Below are positions 1 through 9,024 of a stretch of DNA of 64,000 nucleotides, one piece after another. Under the pieces are notes generated by a model. That model saw only the letters and a list, made by a program, of their open reading frames with translations. It was not told the origin of the DNA and did not search any database. Source of the stretch: Streptomyces sp. A1277 (lineage in GTDB: Bacteria; Actinomycetota; Actinomycetes; Streptomycetales; Streptomycetaceae). Made by a program: the position numbers and the translations under genes. Within the stretch, counting starts at the first letter, position 1. Each line of letters starts with the position of its first letter. The DNA lies in the NCBI RefSeq assembly GCF_004795015.1, contig NZ_SSBI01000014.1:62001-126000 (forward strand), in the 5' to 3' direction.

Positions 1-634
1 CCGGCACGTCGGTCAGCCGGGCCAGCTGGTCCGCGTCCGAGTCCGGGGCCCCGCCGTGCCGCCGCTTCGACTGGAGCTCGAACACCGGGCGTACCCCGCC
101 CAGCAGCAGGAACCAGACCGCGCTGTAGGCGAACAGCGACTGCCAGGCCGGCGAGGCCAGCCAGGACACGAGCAGGAAGAGCGAACCGGTGAGGATCACC
201 GTCAGCGCCCCGTACACGTTGCGGATCATCACCAGCATCACCGCGAGCAGGGCCGTGGCCACCCACAGCAGCAGCGTGATCCGGCCGTCCACCAGCAGCC
301 AGGCGCCGCCGAGCCCGAGCAGGGAGGGCGCGGTGTAGCCCGCCGCCGCGGTCAGCACCATGCCGATGCCGGTCGGCTTGCCCCGGCTCACCGTCAGCCC
401 GCTGGTGTCCGAGTGCAGCCGGATGCCGGAGAGCTGCCGGCCGGAGAGCAGGGCGATCAGCCCGTGGCCGCCCTCGTGGGCGATGGTGATCGCGTTGCGG
501 GACAGCCGCCACAGGGCGTTCGGGACGACGACGATGAACGCCGCCGTGGCGGTGACCACCACCAGCCACTGCTCGGGGGCGGGCTGGGTGCCGACGATGC
601 GGTCCCACAGATTGCCGAGATCGGTGCTGTCCAT
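1..634 (-). CDS. M50-family zinc metallopeptidase, membrane protein (C-terminus cut by window edge)
   Basis: The reading frame starts at ATG 634 and is still open at base 1, so only about 211 N-terminal residues are present. Residues 53-57 read HEGGH, the HExxH zinc-binding motif of site-2-protease-like M50 peptidases. It lies inside the membrane region and is followed by several hydrophobic segments (about residues 25-40, 80-100, 105-125 and 140-160). An actinobacterial M50B-like family is the best fit. The substrate cannot be read from the sequence. It diverges from the SRAP gene at 700, so the 65 bases between them carry both promoters. Confidence 0.85.
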   Translation of the reverse strand, partial: MDSTDLGNLWDRIVGTQPAPEQWLVVVTATAAFIVVVPNALWRLSRNAITIAHEGGHGLIALLSGRQLSGIRLHSDTSGLTVSRGKPTGIGMVLTAAAGYTAPSLLGLGGAWLLVDGRITLLLWVATALLAVMLVMIRNVYGALTVILTGSLFLLVSWLASPAWQSLFAYSAVWFLLLGGVRPVFELQSKRRHGGAPDSDADQLARLTDVP

Positions 635-699
635 GGGGTGGGCGGCTCCTTGCGGGGAGTGGGTCCGGTCGGGACGGCGGTCGTGGCAGTCTGGCACTT

Positions 700-1515
700 A
701 TGTGCGGACGGTATGCAGCGAGTCGGCGGCCCGAGGATCTGACCGGACTCTTCCAGGTGGAGAAGTGGGAACCGGCCGAGACGCTGGAGCCCGACTACAA
801 CGTGGCGCCGACCAAGGAGGTCTACGCCGTACTGGAACGCCCTGTGAAAGACGCGGACGACCAGCGTCCGGTTCGCCAGATGCGCGCCCTGAAATGGGGG
901 CTCGTCCCGTCCTGGGCCAAGAACCCCGAGGGCGCCGCCCGGATGATCAACGCCCGCGCCGAGACGGTCCACGAGAAGCCGTCCTTCCGCCGCCCCTTCG
1001 TCTCCCGGCGCTGCATCCTGCCCGCCGACGGCTATTACGAGTGGGTGACCGGCGCCGAGGAGCGGCAGATGGAGGAGAAGGGCCGCCGCAAACGCCCCCG
1101 TAAGCAGCCCTACTTCGTGACCCCGGCCGACGGCTCGGTCTTCGCGATGGCCGGTCTGTACGAGTTCTGGCGCGACCGGACCCTGCCCGACGACCACCCG
1201 CAGGCATGGTGGGTCACCTGCTCGGTGATCACCACCGAGGCGGAGACCGCCCCGCTCGCCGTGGCCCCCGCCGACGGCCCGGCCGCGCTCGCCGACATCC
1301 ACCCCCGGATGCCGCTGATGCTCACCCCGGACCGCTGGGACGACTGGCTGGACCCCTCGCGCACCGACATCGAGGAGCTGCGCGCCCTGCTCACACCGCC
1401 GCCCCCCGGCCTGATGCGCGCCTACCCGGTGGCGACCGCCGTCAGCAACGTCCGCAACAACGGGCCCGAGCTGAAGGACGAGCTGGCCGAGCCCGAGGTG
1501 AGCACGCTCTTCTGA
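700..1515 (+). CDS. SOS response-associated peptidase (SRAP/YedK/HMCES family)
   Basis: The 271-residue protein begins MCGRY. The cysteine at position 2, exposed after Met removal, is the catalytic residue that family members use to cross-link covalently to abasic sites in single-stranded DNA. Other conserved family motifs are NARAET, YEW and HPRMPLML in the C-terminal half. The length is normal for the family, apart from a small basic insertion around residues 110-140 (EEKGRRKRPRKQ). The role is DNA repair, by shielding abasic sites at replication forks. It stands alone between divergent and co-directional neighbours and no SOS box was recognised upstream. Confidence 0.92.
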   Translation: MCGRYAASRRPEDLTGLFQVEKWEPAETLEPDYNVAPTKEVYAVLERPVKDADDQRPVRQMRALKWGLVPSWAKNPEGAARMINARAETVHEKPSFRRPFVSRRCILPADGYYEWVTGAEERQMEEKGRRKRPRKQPYFVTPADGSVFAMAGLYEFWRDRTLPDDHPQAWWVTCSVITTEAETAPLAVAPADGPAALADIHPRMPLMLTPDRWDDWLDPSRTDIEELRALLTPPPPGLMRAYPVATAVSNVRNNGPELKDELAEPEVSTLF

Positions 1516-1563
1516 CCCACGCGCCACCCGCGTACCGCCCACCGGTGTTGGTTGGATGGAGGC

Positions 1564-2214
1564 GTGAACACCGACGGCACGCACCCCCGCACCGAGACGG
1601 TCGAGACCGAGGCCGGGACCGCCCGGATCACCTGGCTGGCCGCCGCCGCACCGCGTCTCCTGCTCGCGCTCGGCCACGGCGCCGGCGGCGGCATCGGGGC
1701 CCGCGACCTGACGGCCCTTGGCGCCGCCCTGCCCGCGCACGGCGTGAGCGTCGCCCTCGTGGAGCAGCCCTGGCGAGTCGCCGGGAAGAAGCTCGCGCCC
1801 GCCCCGAAGACCCTGGACACCGGATGGCGCGGGCTGTGGCCGGCCCTCGCCGCCCCCGGGCTCCCCGTCGTGGCCGGCGGCCGCAGCGCCGGCGCCCGGG
1901 TGGCCTGCCGCACCGCGGCCACGCTCGGCGCCCGCGCGGTCCTCGCGCTCAGCTTCCCGCTGCACCCGCCGGGCCGCCCCGAGAAGACCCGCGCCGGCGA
2001 ACTGCTGGGCTGTCAGGTGCCCGCGCTCGTCGTGCAGGGCGGCAACGACCCGTTCGGCAGGCCCGCCGAATTCCCCCCGGGCGACTACCGGATCACCGAG
2101 GTGCCGCACGGTGACCACGGCTTCGCCGTTCCCAGGAAATCCGGTCTGACCGAGGACCGGGCGATGGAGATCCTCACCACATCCGTCACCGAGTGGCTGG
2201 CCGGAATCGTCTGA
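1564..2214 (+). CDS. Alpha/beta hydrolase of the KANL3/Tex30-like family
   Basis: This is a cytosolic protein of about 216 residues. An oxyanion-hole segment GHGAGGG lies near residue 40, the nucleophile elbow GGRSAG near residue 105 (catalytic Ser in GxSxG), and the C-terminal GDHGF supplies the catalytic His. Together these match small alpha/beta hydrolases of the dienelactone-hydrolase-like KANL3/Tex30 group. The substrate is unknown. GTG 1564 is the chosen start. An in-frame TTG at 1552 would add four residues, and neither has an ideally spaced ribosome-binding site. It is followed 22 bases later by the sigma-R promoter of sigR. Confidence 0.85.
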   Translation: MNTDGTHPRTETVETEAGTARITWLAAAAPRLLLALGHGAGGGIGARDLTALGAALPAHGVSVALVEQPWRVAGKKLAPAPKTLDTGWRGLWPALAAPGLPVVAGGRSAGARVACRTAATLGARAVLALSFPLHPPGRPEKTRAGELLGCQVPALVVQGGNDPFGRPAEFPPGDYRITEVPHGDHGFAVPRKSGLTEDRAMEILTTSVTEWLAGIV

Positions 2215-2236
2215 ACCGGTGCGGGCCCCGGACCGG

Positions 2237-2262
2237 GGAATGCCGGACGGCGGGCCGCTGTT
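2237..2262 (+). promoter_or_regulatory. Sigma-R-dependent promoter of sigR (sigRp2-like)
   Basis: GGAAT at 2237-2241 is separated by exactly 18 bases from GTT at 2260-2262, the published sigma-R consensus (GGAAT-N18-GTT). It lies about 50 bases upstream of the first sigR start. In S. coelicolor this position is held by the autoregulated, thiol-stress-inducible promoter sigRp2. The match and position are seen in the sequence. The activity is inferred. Confidence 0.9.
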
Positions 2263-2312
2263 GTTGCGGACATCGGTACACCAACGTCGTATGTGGAGAG
2301 GGAGTCCGTCGC

Positions 2313-3155
2313 ATGGGTTCGACCATCTGCCCGCGTCGCAGAGACGCCGCTGACCTGGAGTGGACGGTCCTGCATGCGGCCAGGACCGCCCCCGGGCGGT
2401 CCCTCGGTGCGACGGAACGACAGCCCGCGCCGGACCAAGGTCGACTATTCTCCGATTCGAGCGGGTCCGGTTTCGGCTCCGCCCCAGCGTTGGAGGAGGT
2501 GGGTCCGGTCACAGGGACCGACACAGGGACCGACGACGGCCGCCCGCAGGAGACGACGGCCGAGCGCAACGCGCGCTTCGAGCGCGACGCCCTCGGTTTC
2601 CTCGACCAGATGTACTCGGCCGCGCTGCGCATGACGCGCAACCCCGCGGACGCCGAGGACCTGGTCCAGGAGACGTATGCCAAGGCGTACGGCTCCTTCC
2701 ATCAGTTCCGTGAGGGCACCAACCTCAAGGCGTGGATGTACCGCATCCTGACGAACACCTTCATCAACTCGTACCGCAAGAAGCAGCGCGAACCCCAGCG
2801 CAGTGCCGCCGAGGAGATCGAGGACTGGCAGCTGGCCCGCGCCGAGTCGCACATGTCGACCGGGCTGCGCTCCGCCGAGTCGCAGGCCCTCGACCACCTG
2901 CCCGACTCGGACGTGAAGTCCGCCCTGCAGGCGATCCCGGAGGAGTTCCGCATCGCGGTGTATCTCGCCGATGTCGAGGGCTTTGCCTACAAGGAGATCG
3001 CGGACATCATGGGGACTCCCATCGGTACGGTGATGTCCCGACTGCACCGGGGCCGCCGTCAACTGCGCGGCATGCTGGAGGACTACGCCCGTGACCGCGG
3101 GCTCGTCCCCGCCGGCGCCGGTGAGTCGGACGATCGGAAAGGCTCGGGCTCATGA
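2313..3155 (+). CDS. sigR: RNA polymerase ECF sigma factor SigR (long isoform start; short isoform starts at 2499)
   Basis: SigR directs the thiol-oxidative-stress regulon (thioredoxin, mycothiol and protease genes) and is held inactive by the redox-sensitive anti-sigma factor RsrA, encoded next. Region 2 ([14 protein letters not shown] and following) and the region 4 helix-turn-helix ([20 protein letters not shown]) are intact. Two in-frame starts are visible. ATG 2313 has GGAGAGGGAG nine bases upstream and gives 280 residues. GTG 2499 is preceded by GGAGGA and gives 218 residues. In S. coelicolor the longer, unstable sigma-R' isoform comes from the induced upstream transcript and is cleared by Clp protease. 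The same arrangement is preserved here, with a 62-residue extension. The stop overlaps the rsrA start (ATGA), so the two are translationally coupled. Confidence 0.96.
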   Translation: MGSTICPRRRDAADLEWTVLHAARTAPGRSLGATERQPAPDQGRLFSDSSGSGFGSAPALEEVGPVTGTDTGTDDGRPQETTAERNARFERDALGFLDQMYSAALRMTRNPADAEDLVQETYAKAYGSFHQFREGTNLKAWMYRILTNTFINSYRKKQREPQRSAAEEIEDWQLARAESHMSTGLRSAESQALDHLPDSDVKSALQAIPEEFRIAVYLADVEGFAYKEIADIMGTPIGTVMSRLHRGRRQLRGMLEDYARDRGLVPAGAGESDDRKGSGS

Positions 3156-3472
3156 GCTGCGGAGAGCCGCACGAGACGGAGTGCGCAGAGGTCCTCGACC
3201 ACCTCTACGAGTTCCTCGACCGGGAGATGCCCGACAGCGACTGCACCAAGTTCGAGGCGCATTTCGTCGAGTGTTCCCCCTGCCTGGAGAAGTACGGCCT
3301 GGAGCAGGCCGTCAAGAAGCTGGTGAAGCGCTGCTGCGGTCAGGACGACGTGCCGGCTGACCTGCGCTCCAAGGTGATGGGCCGCATCGACCTCATCCGC
3401 TCGGGACAGGCCGTGCCGGAACAGGACGTCACGGTCTCCGGCGCCGAGGTGCCGACCGCCGCCAAGGAATGA
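3152..3472 (+). CDS. rsrA: Redox-sensing zinc anti-sigma factor RsrA
   Basis: The 106-residue ZAS-family anti-sigma factor binds SigR in the reduced, zinc-loaded state and releases it on disulfide stress. All seven S. coelicolor landmark residues are at identical positions: Cys3, Cys11, His37, Cys41, Cys44, Cys61 and Cys62. These include the HxxxCxxC zinc motif and Cys11, which forms the trigger disulfide. The start overlaps the sigR stop by four bases. The C-terminal tail after residue 85 is low-complexity and probably dispensable. Confidence 0.96.
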   Translation: MSCGEPHETECAEVLDHLYEFLDREMPDSDCTKFEAHFVECSPCLEKYGLEQAVKKLVKRCCGQDDVPADLRSKVMGRIDLIRSGQAVPEQDVTVSGAEVPTAAKE

Positions 3473-3582
3473 CGTCCCCCGCCTTCACCCGAACGTGCTA
3501 ATCGCCCTCATCGGCCCCCGCCCGGGAGGCCCCGCTCGCTAGCGTGGCCCCTTCACGAGCGGAGCTGGGGGGCGAGCCAGGG

Positions 3583-4971
3583 GTGAGAGCCATAAGCAGG
3601 GCGGCGCGGGCCCACATCGGCGCCGTCGCCCTCTGCGCCGGCCTCTGCGTCCAGCCCGCGCTGCTCCCCGGCGCCGGCACCCCGTGGGCCACCCTCGGAC
3701 TGCTCACCGGGCTCTACCTCGCCTGTGAACTCCCCGGCCGCCGCCCGTTCTCCGGCGGCTCGTCACCGCTCGCCGCGGGATCGTTCTTCCCGCTGCTGCT
3801 CGCCGCCGCCTTCCTGCTCCCGCCGTCCGCCGCGGCGCTCGTCGCGATCCCCGGCTCCCTCGTGGGCCGGGTGGACGAGCCCCCGGCCGCCGCCCGCCGG
3901 ATCTGGCGCGCCGCACAGCTCGCCGTCACCGTCTGGGCGGCCGCCACCGTGCACACCCTCCTGGGCGGGCCCGCCGCGCTCGGCGGCCCCGGGCTGCTGC
4001 CCGACCTCCCGTACGCCCTCCTGCCGGTCTGCGCGGCCGCCCTCGCCTTCAGTGCCGTGCTCGCCGCCCTGGACGGCTCGATCCTGGCCGCCGCCGAACA
4101 GCTCCCGCTGCGCCGCGCCTGGCGGGGACTGCTGCCGCGCTCACTCGCCCCGCACCTGGTGCACGGCCTCGCCGGGCTCATGATGGCCGTCCTGTGGAAC
4201 AGCCCGTACGGGCCGCTGGCCGCGCTCTTCGTGCTCCTGCCCATGTACATCTCCTGCTGGGTCTTCGCCCAGTACCACCGCGAGCACGCCGCGCACCGGG
4301 CCACGATCAGGGCCCTCGTGCAGGCCGTCGACATCAAGGACACCTACACCCGGGGCCACAGCGAACGGGTCGGCCGCGCCTCCGTCCTCATCGCCCAGGA
4401 GCTCGGCATGACCCGGGAGCGCGTCGAGGTGCTCCGGTTCGCGGGCATCCTGCACGACGTGGGCAAGCTCGGCGTGCCCACCCGGGTGCTGCGCAAGGAC
4501 GGCCCGCTGACCCCCGAGGAGCGGCGGGTGATCGAGCTCCACCCGGAGTACGGGCACGAGATCGTGCGCGGCATCGGCTTCCTCGGCGAGGCGCGGGCCG
4601 CGATCCTGCACCACCACGAACGGCTCGACGGCGGCGGATACCCGTACGGGCTCGCCGGCCGCGCCATCCCCGAGTGCGCCCGCGTGGTCGCCGTCGCCGA
4701 CGCCTTCGACGCGATGACCTCGACCCGCTCCTACCGGCCGGGCCGCCCGGTCCCGGTCGCCGTTCAGGAGCTGAAACGGTGCGCCGGCACCCAGTTCGAC
4801 CCGCAGATGGTGCGGGCGCTGGCGCGCGGCCTGGAGCGGTACGGGTGGTTCGGGGCGGTGACCGCGGACGATGTGCGGGTGCCGCCGTCCCGGGGGGAGG
4901 AGCGCCCCCGGGACGTGAGCACCGGGGCCGCGCGACTGCCGGACGGCCTTGAGGGGAAGGCGCCGCGGTGA
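3583..4971 (+). CDS. Membrane-anchored HD-GYP domain protein (putative c-di-GMP or related phosphohydrolase)
   Basis: The protein has 462 residues. The N-terminal half (about 1-230) holds several hydrophobic segments. The C-terminal half is an HD-GYP domain with the metal-binding HD pair in GILHDVGK, the HHHERLDGGGYP block containing the HHxE and GYP signatures, and VADAFDAMT. The family hydrolyses cyclic di-GMP or related nucleotides, but the substrate here is unproven. GTG 3583 was preferred over an in-frame GTG at 3544 because a purine-rich GGGGGGCGAG precedes it. The stop overlaps the next gene by four bases (GTGA), so the pair is an operon. Confidence 0.9.
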   Translation: MRAISRAARAHIGAVALCAGLCVQPALLPGAGTPWATLGLLTGLYLACELPGRRPFSGGSSPLAAGSFFPLLLAAAFLLPPSAAALVAIPGSLVGRVDEPPAAARRIWRAAQLAVTVWAAATVHTLLGGPAALGGPGLLPDLPYALLPVCAAALAFSAVLAALDGSILAAAEQLPLRRAWRGLLPRSLAPHLVHGLAGLMMAVLWNSPYGPLAALFVLLPMYISCWVFAQYHREHAAHRATIRALVQAVDIKDTYTRGHSERVGRASVLIAQELGMTRERVEVLRFAGILHDVGKLGVPTRVLRKDGPLTPEERRVIELHPEYGHEIVRGIGFLGEARAAILHHHERLDGGGYPYGLAGRAIPECARVVAVADAFDAMTSTRSYRPGRPVPVAVQELKRCAGTQFDPQMVRALARGLERYGWFGAVTADDVRVPPSRGEERPRDVSTGAARLPDGLEGKAPR

Positions 4972-6251
4972 CCCCCCGGTGGGCCCGGCCGGCGCCCGCG
5001 ACCCTCGGCGTGCGCGGCGCCGCCCTCCTGCTCGCCGCCGCCGGGCTCGGGCACACCCTCTGGCGCGGCGTCCACGAACCGGGCCACGCCCTCGCCTTCG
5101 GGGCCCTCATCACCATCGGCGAGCTGGCCCGCTGGGGCGCCCTGCCAGGGGAACGCGAACCCGCGCCGCTCGGCGCCGCCGGGGCCCTCGCGTACGCCCT
5201 GCTCGGGCGCAGCGGCGGTCAGCCCACCAGCCACGGGGTACTCCAGGTGGTCGCCGTGCTGGCCGCCGCCCAGCTCGTCGCCTCGGTGCCGCAGGTGGCG
5301 CGCGACGCGGGGCCGGGCGCCGACCAGGCGGCCCGGCGCCTGCTCACCGTGACCTTCGCGGCGGTCTGCTTCCAGCCGCTGTACAACTCGGGCCGCTGCG
5401 AGGACTGGTTCGGCGACGGCCCCTACTACGCGGCCTTCCTGCTCCTGCTGCTCGGACTCACCGCGCTGTGCGACGCCGTCCTCACCGCCCTGCTGCTGCG
5501 CGCCCGCACCCGCCCGCCCGGCTCGCGCGCCGCCCCCGCCCCGTACGGCCCGCTCCTTTGCGACGAGCTGCGGGCGCTGACCGGCATCGGGTCCGCGGTC
5601 TGCGCGACCGGCGCGGTCATGGCGCTCGGGGTGGCCGCCGCCGGGCTGTGGGCGCTGCCCGTGCTGTGCGTACCCCTGCTGCTGACCCAGCTCTCCTTCC
5701 GCCGCTTCACCGCCGTGCGCACCACCTACCGGCAGACCATCGCCTCGCTCGCCCGGTCCACCGAGATCGCCGGCTACACCCCGCACGGCCACGCCCGCAG
5801 GGTCGCCGAGCTGTGCACGGCCGTCGGGCGCGAGATGGGGCTCTCCGGGCCCGAGCTCACCGTCCTGGAGTACGCGGCGCTGATGCACGACATCGGCCAG
5901 CTCTCCCTGGTCGACCCGGTGCCGGCCGGGGCGACGGCGGTGCTGCCGGTCACCGAGCAGCGCCGGATCGCCCTGCTCGGCGGGGCGGTGGTCCGCCAGA
6001 CCGGGGTGGACGCGAAGGTGGCCGTCGTGGTGGAACAGCAGGCCGACCCCTACCGCGAGCAGCCGCTGTCCGCCAGGATCGTCCGGGCGGTGAACGCATA
6101 CGACGACCTGTGCGGGGAAAGTCTCTCCGGGCCACTGAGTGCGCTGGAGCAGCTCAGGCTCGGGACCGGGCACGATTTCCAGCCGCAGGTGGTGGAATCG
6201 CTGGCCCGGGTTCTGGCCAGGGGCGGTCTGACCCCCGTCCCGCCCGGGTAA
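4968..6251 (+). CDS. Membrane protein with degenerate HD domain, partner of the upstream HD-GYP protein
   Basis: The protein has 427 residues. It has an N-terminal hydrophobic region of several transmembrane segments and a C-terminal HD-like domain. The domain keeps the AALMHDIGQ helix with the HD pair, but the HHxE and GYP blocks are lost: the corresponding stretch reads VVVEQQADPYREQPLS. It looks like a diverged paralogue of the preceding protein. Catalysis is doubtful, and a regulatory or dimerisation role is an inference. GTG 4968 overlaps the upstream stop. Confidence 0.82.
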   Translation: MTPRWARPAPATLGVRGAALLLAAAGLGHTLWRGVHEPGHALAFGALITIGELARWGALPGEREPAPLGAAGALAYALLGRSGGQPTSHGVLQVVAVLAAAQLVASVPQVARDAGPGADQAARRLLTVTFAAVCFQPLYNSGRCEDWFGDGPYYAAFLLLLLGLTALCDAVLTALLLRARTRPPGSRAAPAPYGPLLCDELRALTGIGSAVCATGAVMALGVAAAGLWALPVLCVPLLLTQLSFRRFTAVRTTYRQTIASLARSTEIAGYTPHGHARRVAELCTAVGREMGLSGPELTVLEYAALMHDIGQLSLVDPVPAGATAVLPVTEQRRIALLGGAVVRQTGVDAKVAVVVEQQADPYREQPLSARIVRAVNAYDDLCGESLSGPLSALEQLRLGTGHDFQPQVVESLARVLARGGLTPVPPG

Positions 6252-6342
6252 CCGATGGGTAATGAGCGGGCGTCCGGCCGGGCATGGTTGGATGCGAAGA
6301 GAGCGGTAGAACGAGGGTGTCCAGTCGGGACAGGCGGGAATC

Positions 6343-7335
6343 GTGAGGATCTTCGGGAAGGTACGGCATCGGCCGTCCGCCTCTTGGCGGCAGGCCACGG
6401 ACCGCGCGTTCACGCTGATCGGCGACGGCCGGTACGAGGACGCGGGCGCGCTGCTGACACGTGCGGCGGACCTGGAACCCTGGCTCTCGGAGTCGTGGTT
6501 CAACCTGGCGCTGCTGCACAAATTCCGGCACGACTGGGAGCAGGCGAGAGCGGCCGGCCTGCGGGCCGTCGCGCTGCTCGACAAGGAATCCGGCGCCCCG
6601 GACTGGTGGAACGTCGGGATCGCCGCGACCGCGCTCCAGGACTGGCCGCTGGCGCGCCGGGCCTGGCAGGCGTACGGGCTCAAGGTCCCCGGCGGCGGCC
6701 AGCAGACCCCGGCCGCGGGCAGCGAGCCGGTCGGCATGGAGCTGGGCAGCGCGGCGGTGCGGCTGTCGCCCGAGGGCGAGGCCGAGGTCGTGTGGGGCCG
6801 CAGGCTCGACCCGGCGCGGATAGAGGTGCTGTCGATCCCGCTGCCGTCCTCCGGGCGGCGCTGGGGCGAGGTCGTGCTGCACGACGGCGTGCCGAACGGC
6901 GAGCGGATCACCGCGGCGGGCCCGTCCTACCCGGTGTTCGACGAGATCGAGCTGTGGGCCCCGTCGCCCGTGCCGACCTGGGTGGTGCTCCTGGAGGCGG
7001 CCACCGAGGCGGACCGGGACGCGCTGGAGCAGCTGGCGTCCGATGCGGGCTTCGCCGCCGAGGACTGGTCCTCGTCCGTGCGGCTGCTGTGCCGGTCCTG
7101 TTCGGAGAGCCGGATGGAGAGCGACGAGGGCGACGGCGAGCACCTGGACCCGCACGACCACAGCGAGCCGGGCCACCCGGGGCCGCTGGGCCACCGCACG
7201 GCCGGTGAGCTGTGGGTGCCGGAGCGCGAGTGCGGCCTCGCGGCGCCGGCCGGCCTGGTGCGCGGGCTCCTGGACGGCTGGGTGGCGGACAGCCCGGACA
7301 GCCGCGAGTGGCGGGATCTCGAAGAAGTCTGCTGA
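6343..7335 (+). CDS. Tetratricopeptide repeat protein, function unknown
   Basis: This is a soluble 330-residue protein. Residues about 15-115 form tandem helical repeats of TPR type (FTLIGDGRYEDAGALLTRA, then a SWFNLALLHKFRHDWEQA repeat). A C-terminal region from about 130 has no recognised fold and carries a CRSCSES pair of cysteines followed by an acidic His-rich stretch (GEHLDPHDHSEPGHP) that could bind metal. GTG 6343 follows a weak GGCGGGAAT. It is co-directional with def but separated by about 100 bases. TPR content suggests a protein-protein scaffold, with no partner identifiable here. Confidence 0.8.
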   Translation: MRIFGKVRHRPSASWRQATDRAFTLIGDGRYEDAGALLTRAADLEPWLSESWFNLALLHKFRHDWEQARAAGLRAVALLDKESGAPDWWNVGIAATALQDWPLARRAWQAYGLKVPGGGQQTPAAGSEPVGMELGSAAVRLSPEGEAEVVWGRRLDPARIEVLSIPLPSSGRRWGEVVLHDGVPNGERITAAGPSYPVFDEIELWAPSPVPTWVVLLEAATEADRDALEQLASDAGFAAEDWSSSVRLLCRSCSESRMESDEGDGEHLDPHDHSEPGHPGPLGHRTAGELWVPERECGLAAPAGLVRGLLDGWVADSPDSREWRDLEEVC

Positions 7336-7439
7336 CCGGTGCCCGTAGGCTGTACGCGCACCGATTCCGGTGCTCGGGCGCCCGCGTTCCAACGAGCCGA
7401 GCCCCGGGTTTCAGGTTGTGAGGAAGGCGTACGGCGGAC

Positions 7440-8078
7440 ATGGCGCAGCAGGAGACGGACGAGCAGGTCAGCGTCGACGAGGAGGGCTTCCTCATCGACA
7501 CCGAGGACTGTGAGGCGCGCGAGACGGCACACCGCGAGCGCGGCACCTCCCGCCCGATCACGGTCGTCGGCAACCCGGTCCTGCACAAGGAGTGCAAGGA
7601 CGTCACGGAGTTCGACGACGAGCTGGCTGCGCTGATCGACGACATGTTCGCGAGCCAGCGGACGGCGGAGGGCGTGGGCCTGGCCGCCAACCAGATCGGC
7701 GTGGACCTCAAGGTCTTCGTCTACGACTGCCCGGACGACGAGGGCGTGCGACACGTCGGCGCCATCTGCAACCCGGTGCTGGAGGAGCTGCCGCCCGAGG
7801 CGCGGGTCCTGGACGACTCCGGCGAGGGCTGCCTCTCCGTCCCGACGGCGTACGCCTCGCTGGCCCGCCCGGACTACGCCGTGGTACGCGGCCAGGACGC
7901 GAACGGCAACCCGGTCAGGGTGCGCGGCACGGGCTACTTCGCGCGCTGCCTCCAGCACGAGACGGACCACCTGTACGGCTACCTGTACATCGACCGGCTC
8001 TCCAAGCGCGACCGCAAGGACGCGCTGCGGCAGATGGCGGAGAACACCCCGCGCTACGAGGTCGTCCCGAACGACTGA
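7440..8078 (+). CDS. def: Peptide deformylase
   Basis: The 212-residue protein removes the formyl group from the N-terminal Met of nascent proteins. All three family motifs are present: [10 protein letters not shown] (motif 1), EGCLS with the metal-ligand Cys (motif 2) and QHETDHL with two metal-ligand His and the catalytic Glu (motif 3). An N-terminal extension of about 40 acidic residues precedes the core. Streptomyces genomes carry several deformylases, so this is one paralogue and not necessarily the essential one. Confidence 0.95.
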   Translation: MAQQETDEQVSVDEEGFLIDTEDCEARETAHRERGTSRPITVVGNPVLHKECKDVTEFDDELAALIDDMFASQRTAEGVGLAANQIGVDLKVFVYDCPDDEGVRHVGAICNPVLEELPPEARVLDDSGEGCLSVPTAYASLARPDYAVVRGQDANGNPVRVRGTGYFARCLQHETDHLYGYLYIDRLSKRDRKDALRQMAENTPRYEVVPND

Positions 8079-8242
8079 CCCGGCTCCACGCGCCGTCGCG
8101 CGGGCTCGTCCCCGGTACGCCGGGGCCGGGCCCGCGCCGCTTTTCCGGATGGCCGACTTCCGTTCCTACACGCGTAGTTGACGCGCGTTGACTCGTCCGA
8201 CAGGCTCTTGGCCCACAACCTCCACAGCGGTAGGGAGCCCTC

Positions 8243-8974
8243 ATGATCAGACGTTCCGCACGACTGCTGCTCAGCCTTGTCATGACCATGGCATTCGCGT
8301 GGGGCGGGGTCATGGTCACGGCCGGCGCCGCCCAGGCCGACGGCTGCTACACCTGGACCCGCACCCTGAAGTCGGGCGCCACCGGCAACGACGTCGTCCA
8401 GCTCCAGATCAGGGTCGCCGGATACCCCGGGTACAACTCGGTCCTCGCCGTCGACGGCTCGTACGGGCCCGCCACCGCCGCCGCCGTCAAGCGCTTCCAG
8501 GCCGCCTACGGGCTGGCCGCCGACGGCATCGCGGGCCCCGCCACGCAGGCCAAGCTCTACGCCCTCCAGGACAACGACTGCACCCCGGCGCACTTCACGT
8601 ACGCCGAGATGAACCGCTGCAACAGCACCTGGGCGAGCGGCGCCGTCGCCGCGGGGACGGCGAAAGCCAACGCGCTGAGCACCATGTGGAAGCTGGAGGC
8701 GCTGCGCCACGCGCTCGGTGACCACCCCATCACCATCAACAGCGGGTTCCGGTCGAAGTCCTGCAACAGCGCCGTCGGCGGCGCCTCGAACAGCCGCCAC
8801 ATGTACGGCGACGCGGCCGACCTAGGCGGGATCGCCTTCTGCACCCTCGCCAAGGAGGCCCGCTACCACGGCTTCAACGGGATTCTCGGCCCGGGCTACC
8901 CGGACCACAACGACCACGTCCACGTGAACCAGGGCCCCAGCCACTACTGGTCGGCGCCCAACTGCGGCATCTGA
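8243..8974 (+). CDS. Secreted peptidoglycan-binding D-Ala-D-Ala carboxypeptidase (peptidase M15)
   Basis: The 243-residue protein has a Sec signal peptide (RR then a hydrophobic core, cleavage near AQA-DG at about residue 34). A PG_binding_1 domain follows (about 45-115, ending DGIAGPATQAKLYAL), then an M15-type zinc peptidase domain with SRHMYGDAADL and HNDHVHV, whose His and Asp residues bind zinc. This is the architecture of the Streptomyces albus G DD-carboxypeptidase, so trimming of cell-wall stem peptides outside the cell is the expected role. A strong hairpin follows the stop. Confidence 0.92.
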   Translation: MIRRSARLLLSLVMTMAFAWGGVMVTAGAAQADGCYTWTRTLKSGATGNDVVQLQIRVAGYPGYNSVLAVDGSYGPATAAAVKRFQAAYGLAADGIAGPATQAKLYALQDNDCTPAHFTYAEMNRCNSTWASGAVAAGTAKANALSTMWKLEALRHALGDHPITINSGFRSKSCNSAVGGASNSRHMYGDAADLGGIAFCTLAKEARYHGFNGILGPGYPDHNDHVHVNQGPSHYWSAPNCGI

Positions 8975-8983
8975 CACGCGTGG

Positions 8984-9008
8984 GGGCCCGCCGGAATCCG
9001 GCGGGCCC
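8984..9008. terminator. Bidirectional terminator hairpin
   Basis: GGGCCCGCCGG (8984-8994) and its exact complement (8998-9008) flank an AAT loop, an 11-bp stem between the convergent carboxypeptidase and nrdS-like genes. There is no U-tract, as is common in Streptomyces. Confidence 0.8.
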
Positions 9009-9024
9009 TCACGCGCACATGAGG

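Noticed and set aside
4764..6911. Very long minus-strand open frame (over 700 codons) opposite the HD-domain genes
   Set aside because: It is an antisense by-product of GC-rich third positions. Its translation is Gly/Arg/Pro/His-rich with no domain, and the plus-strand genes explain the region.
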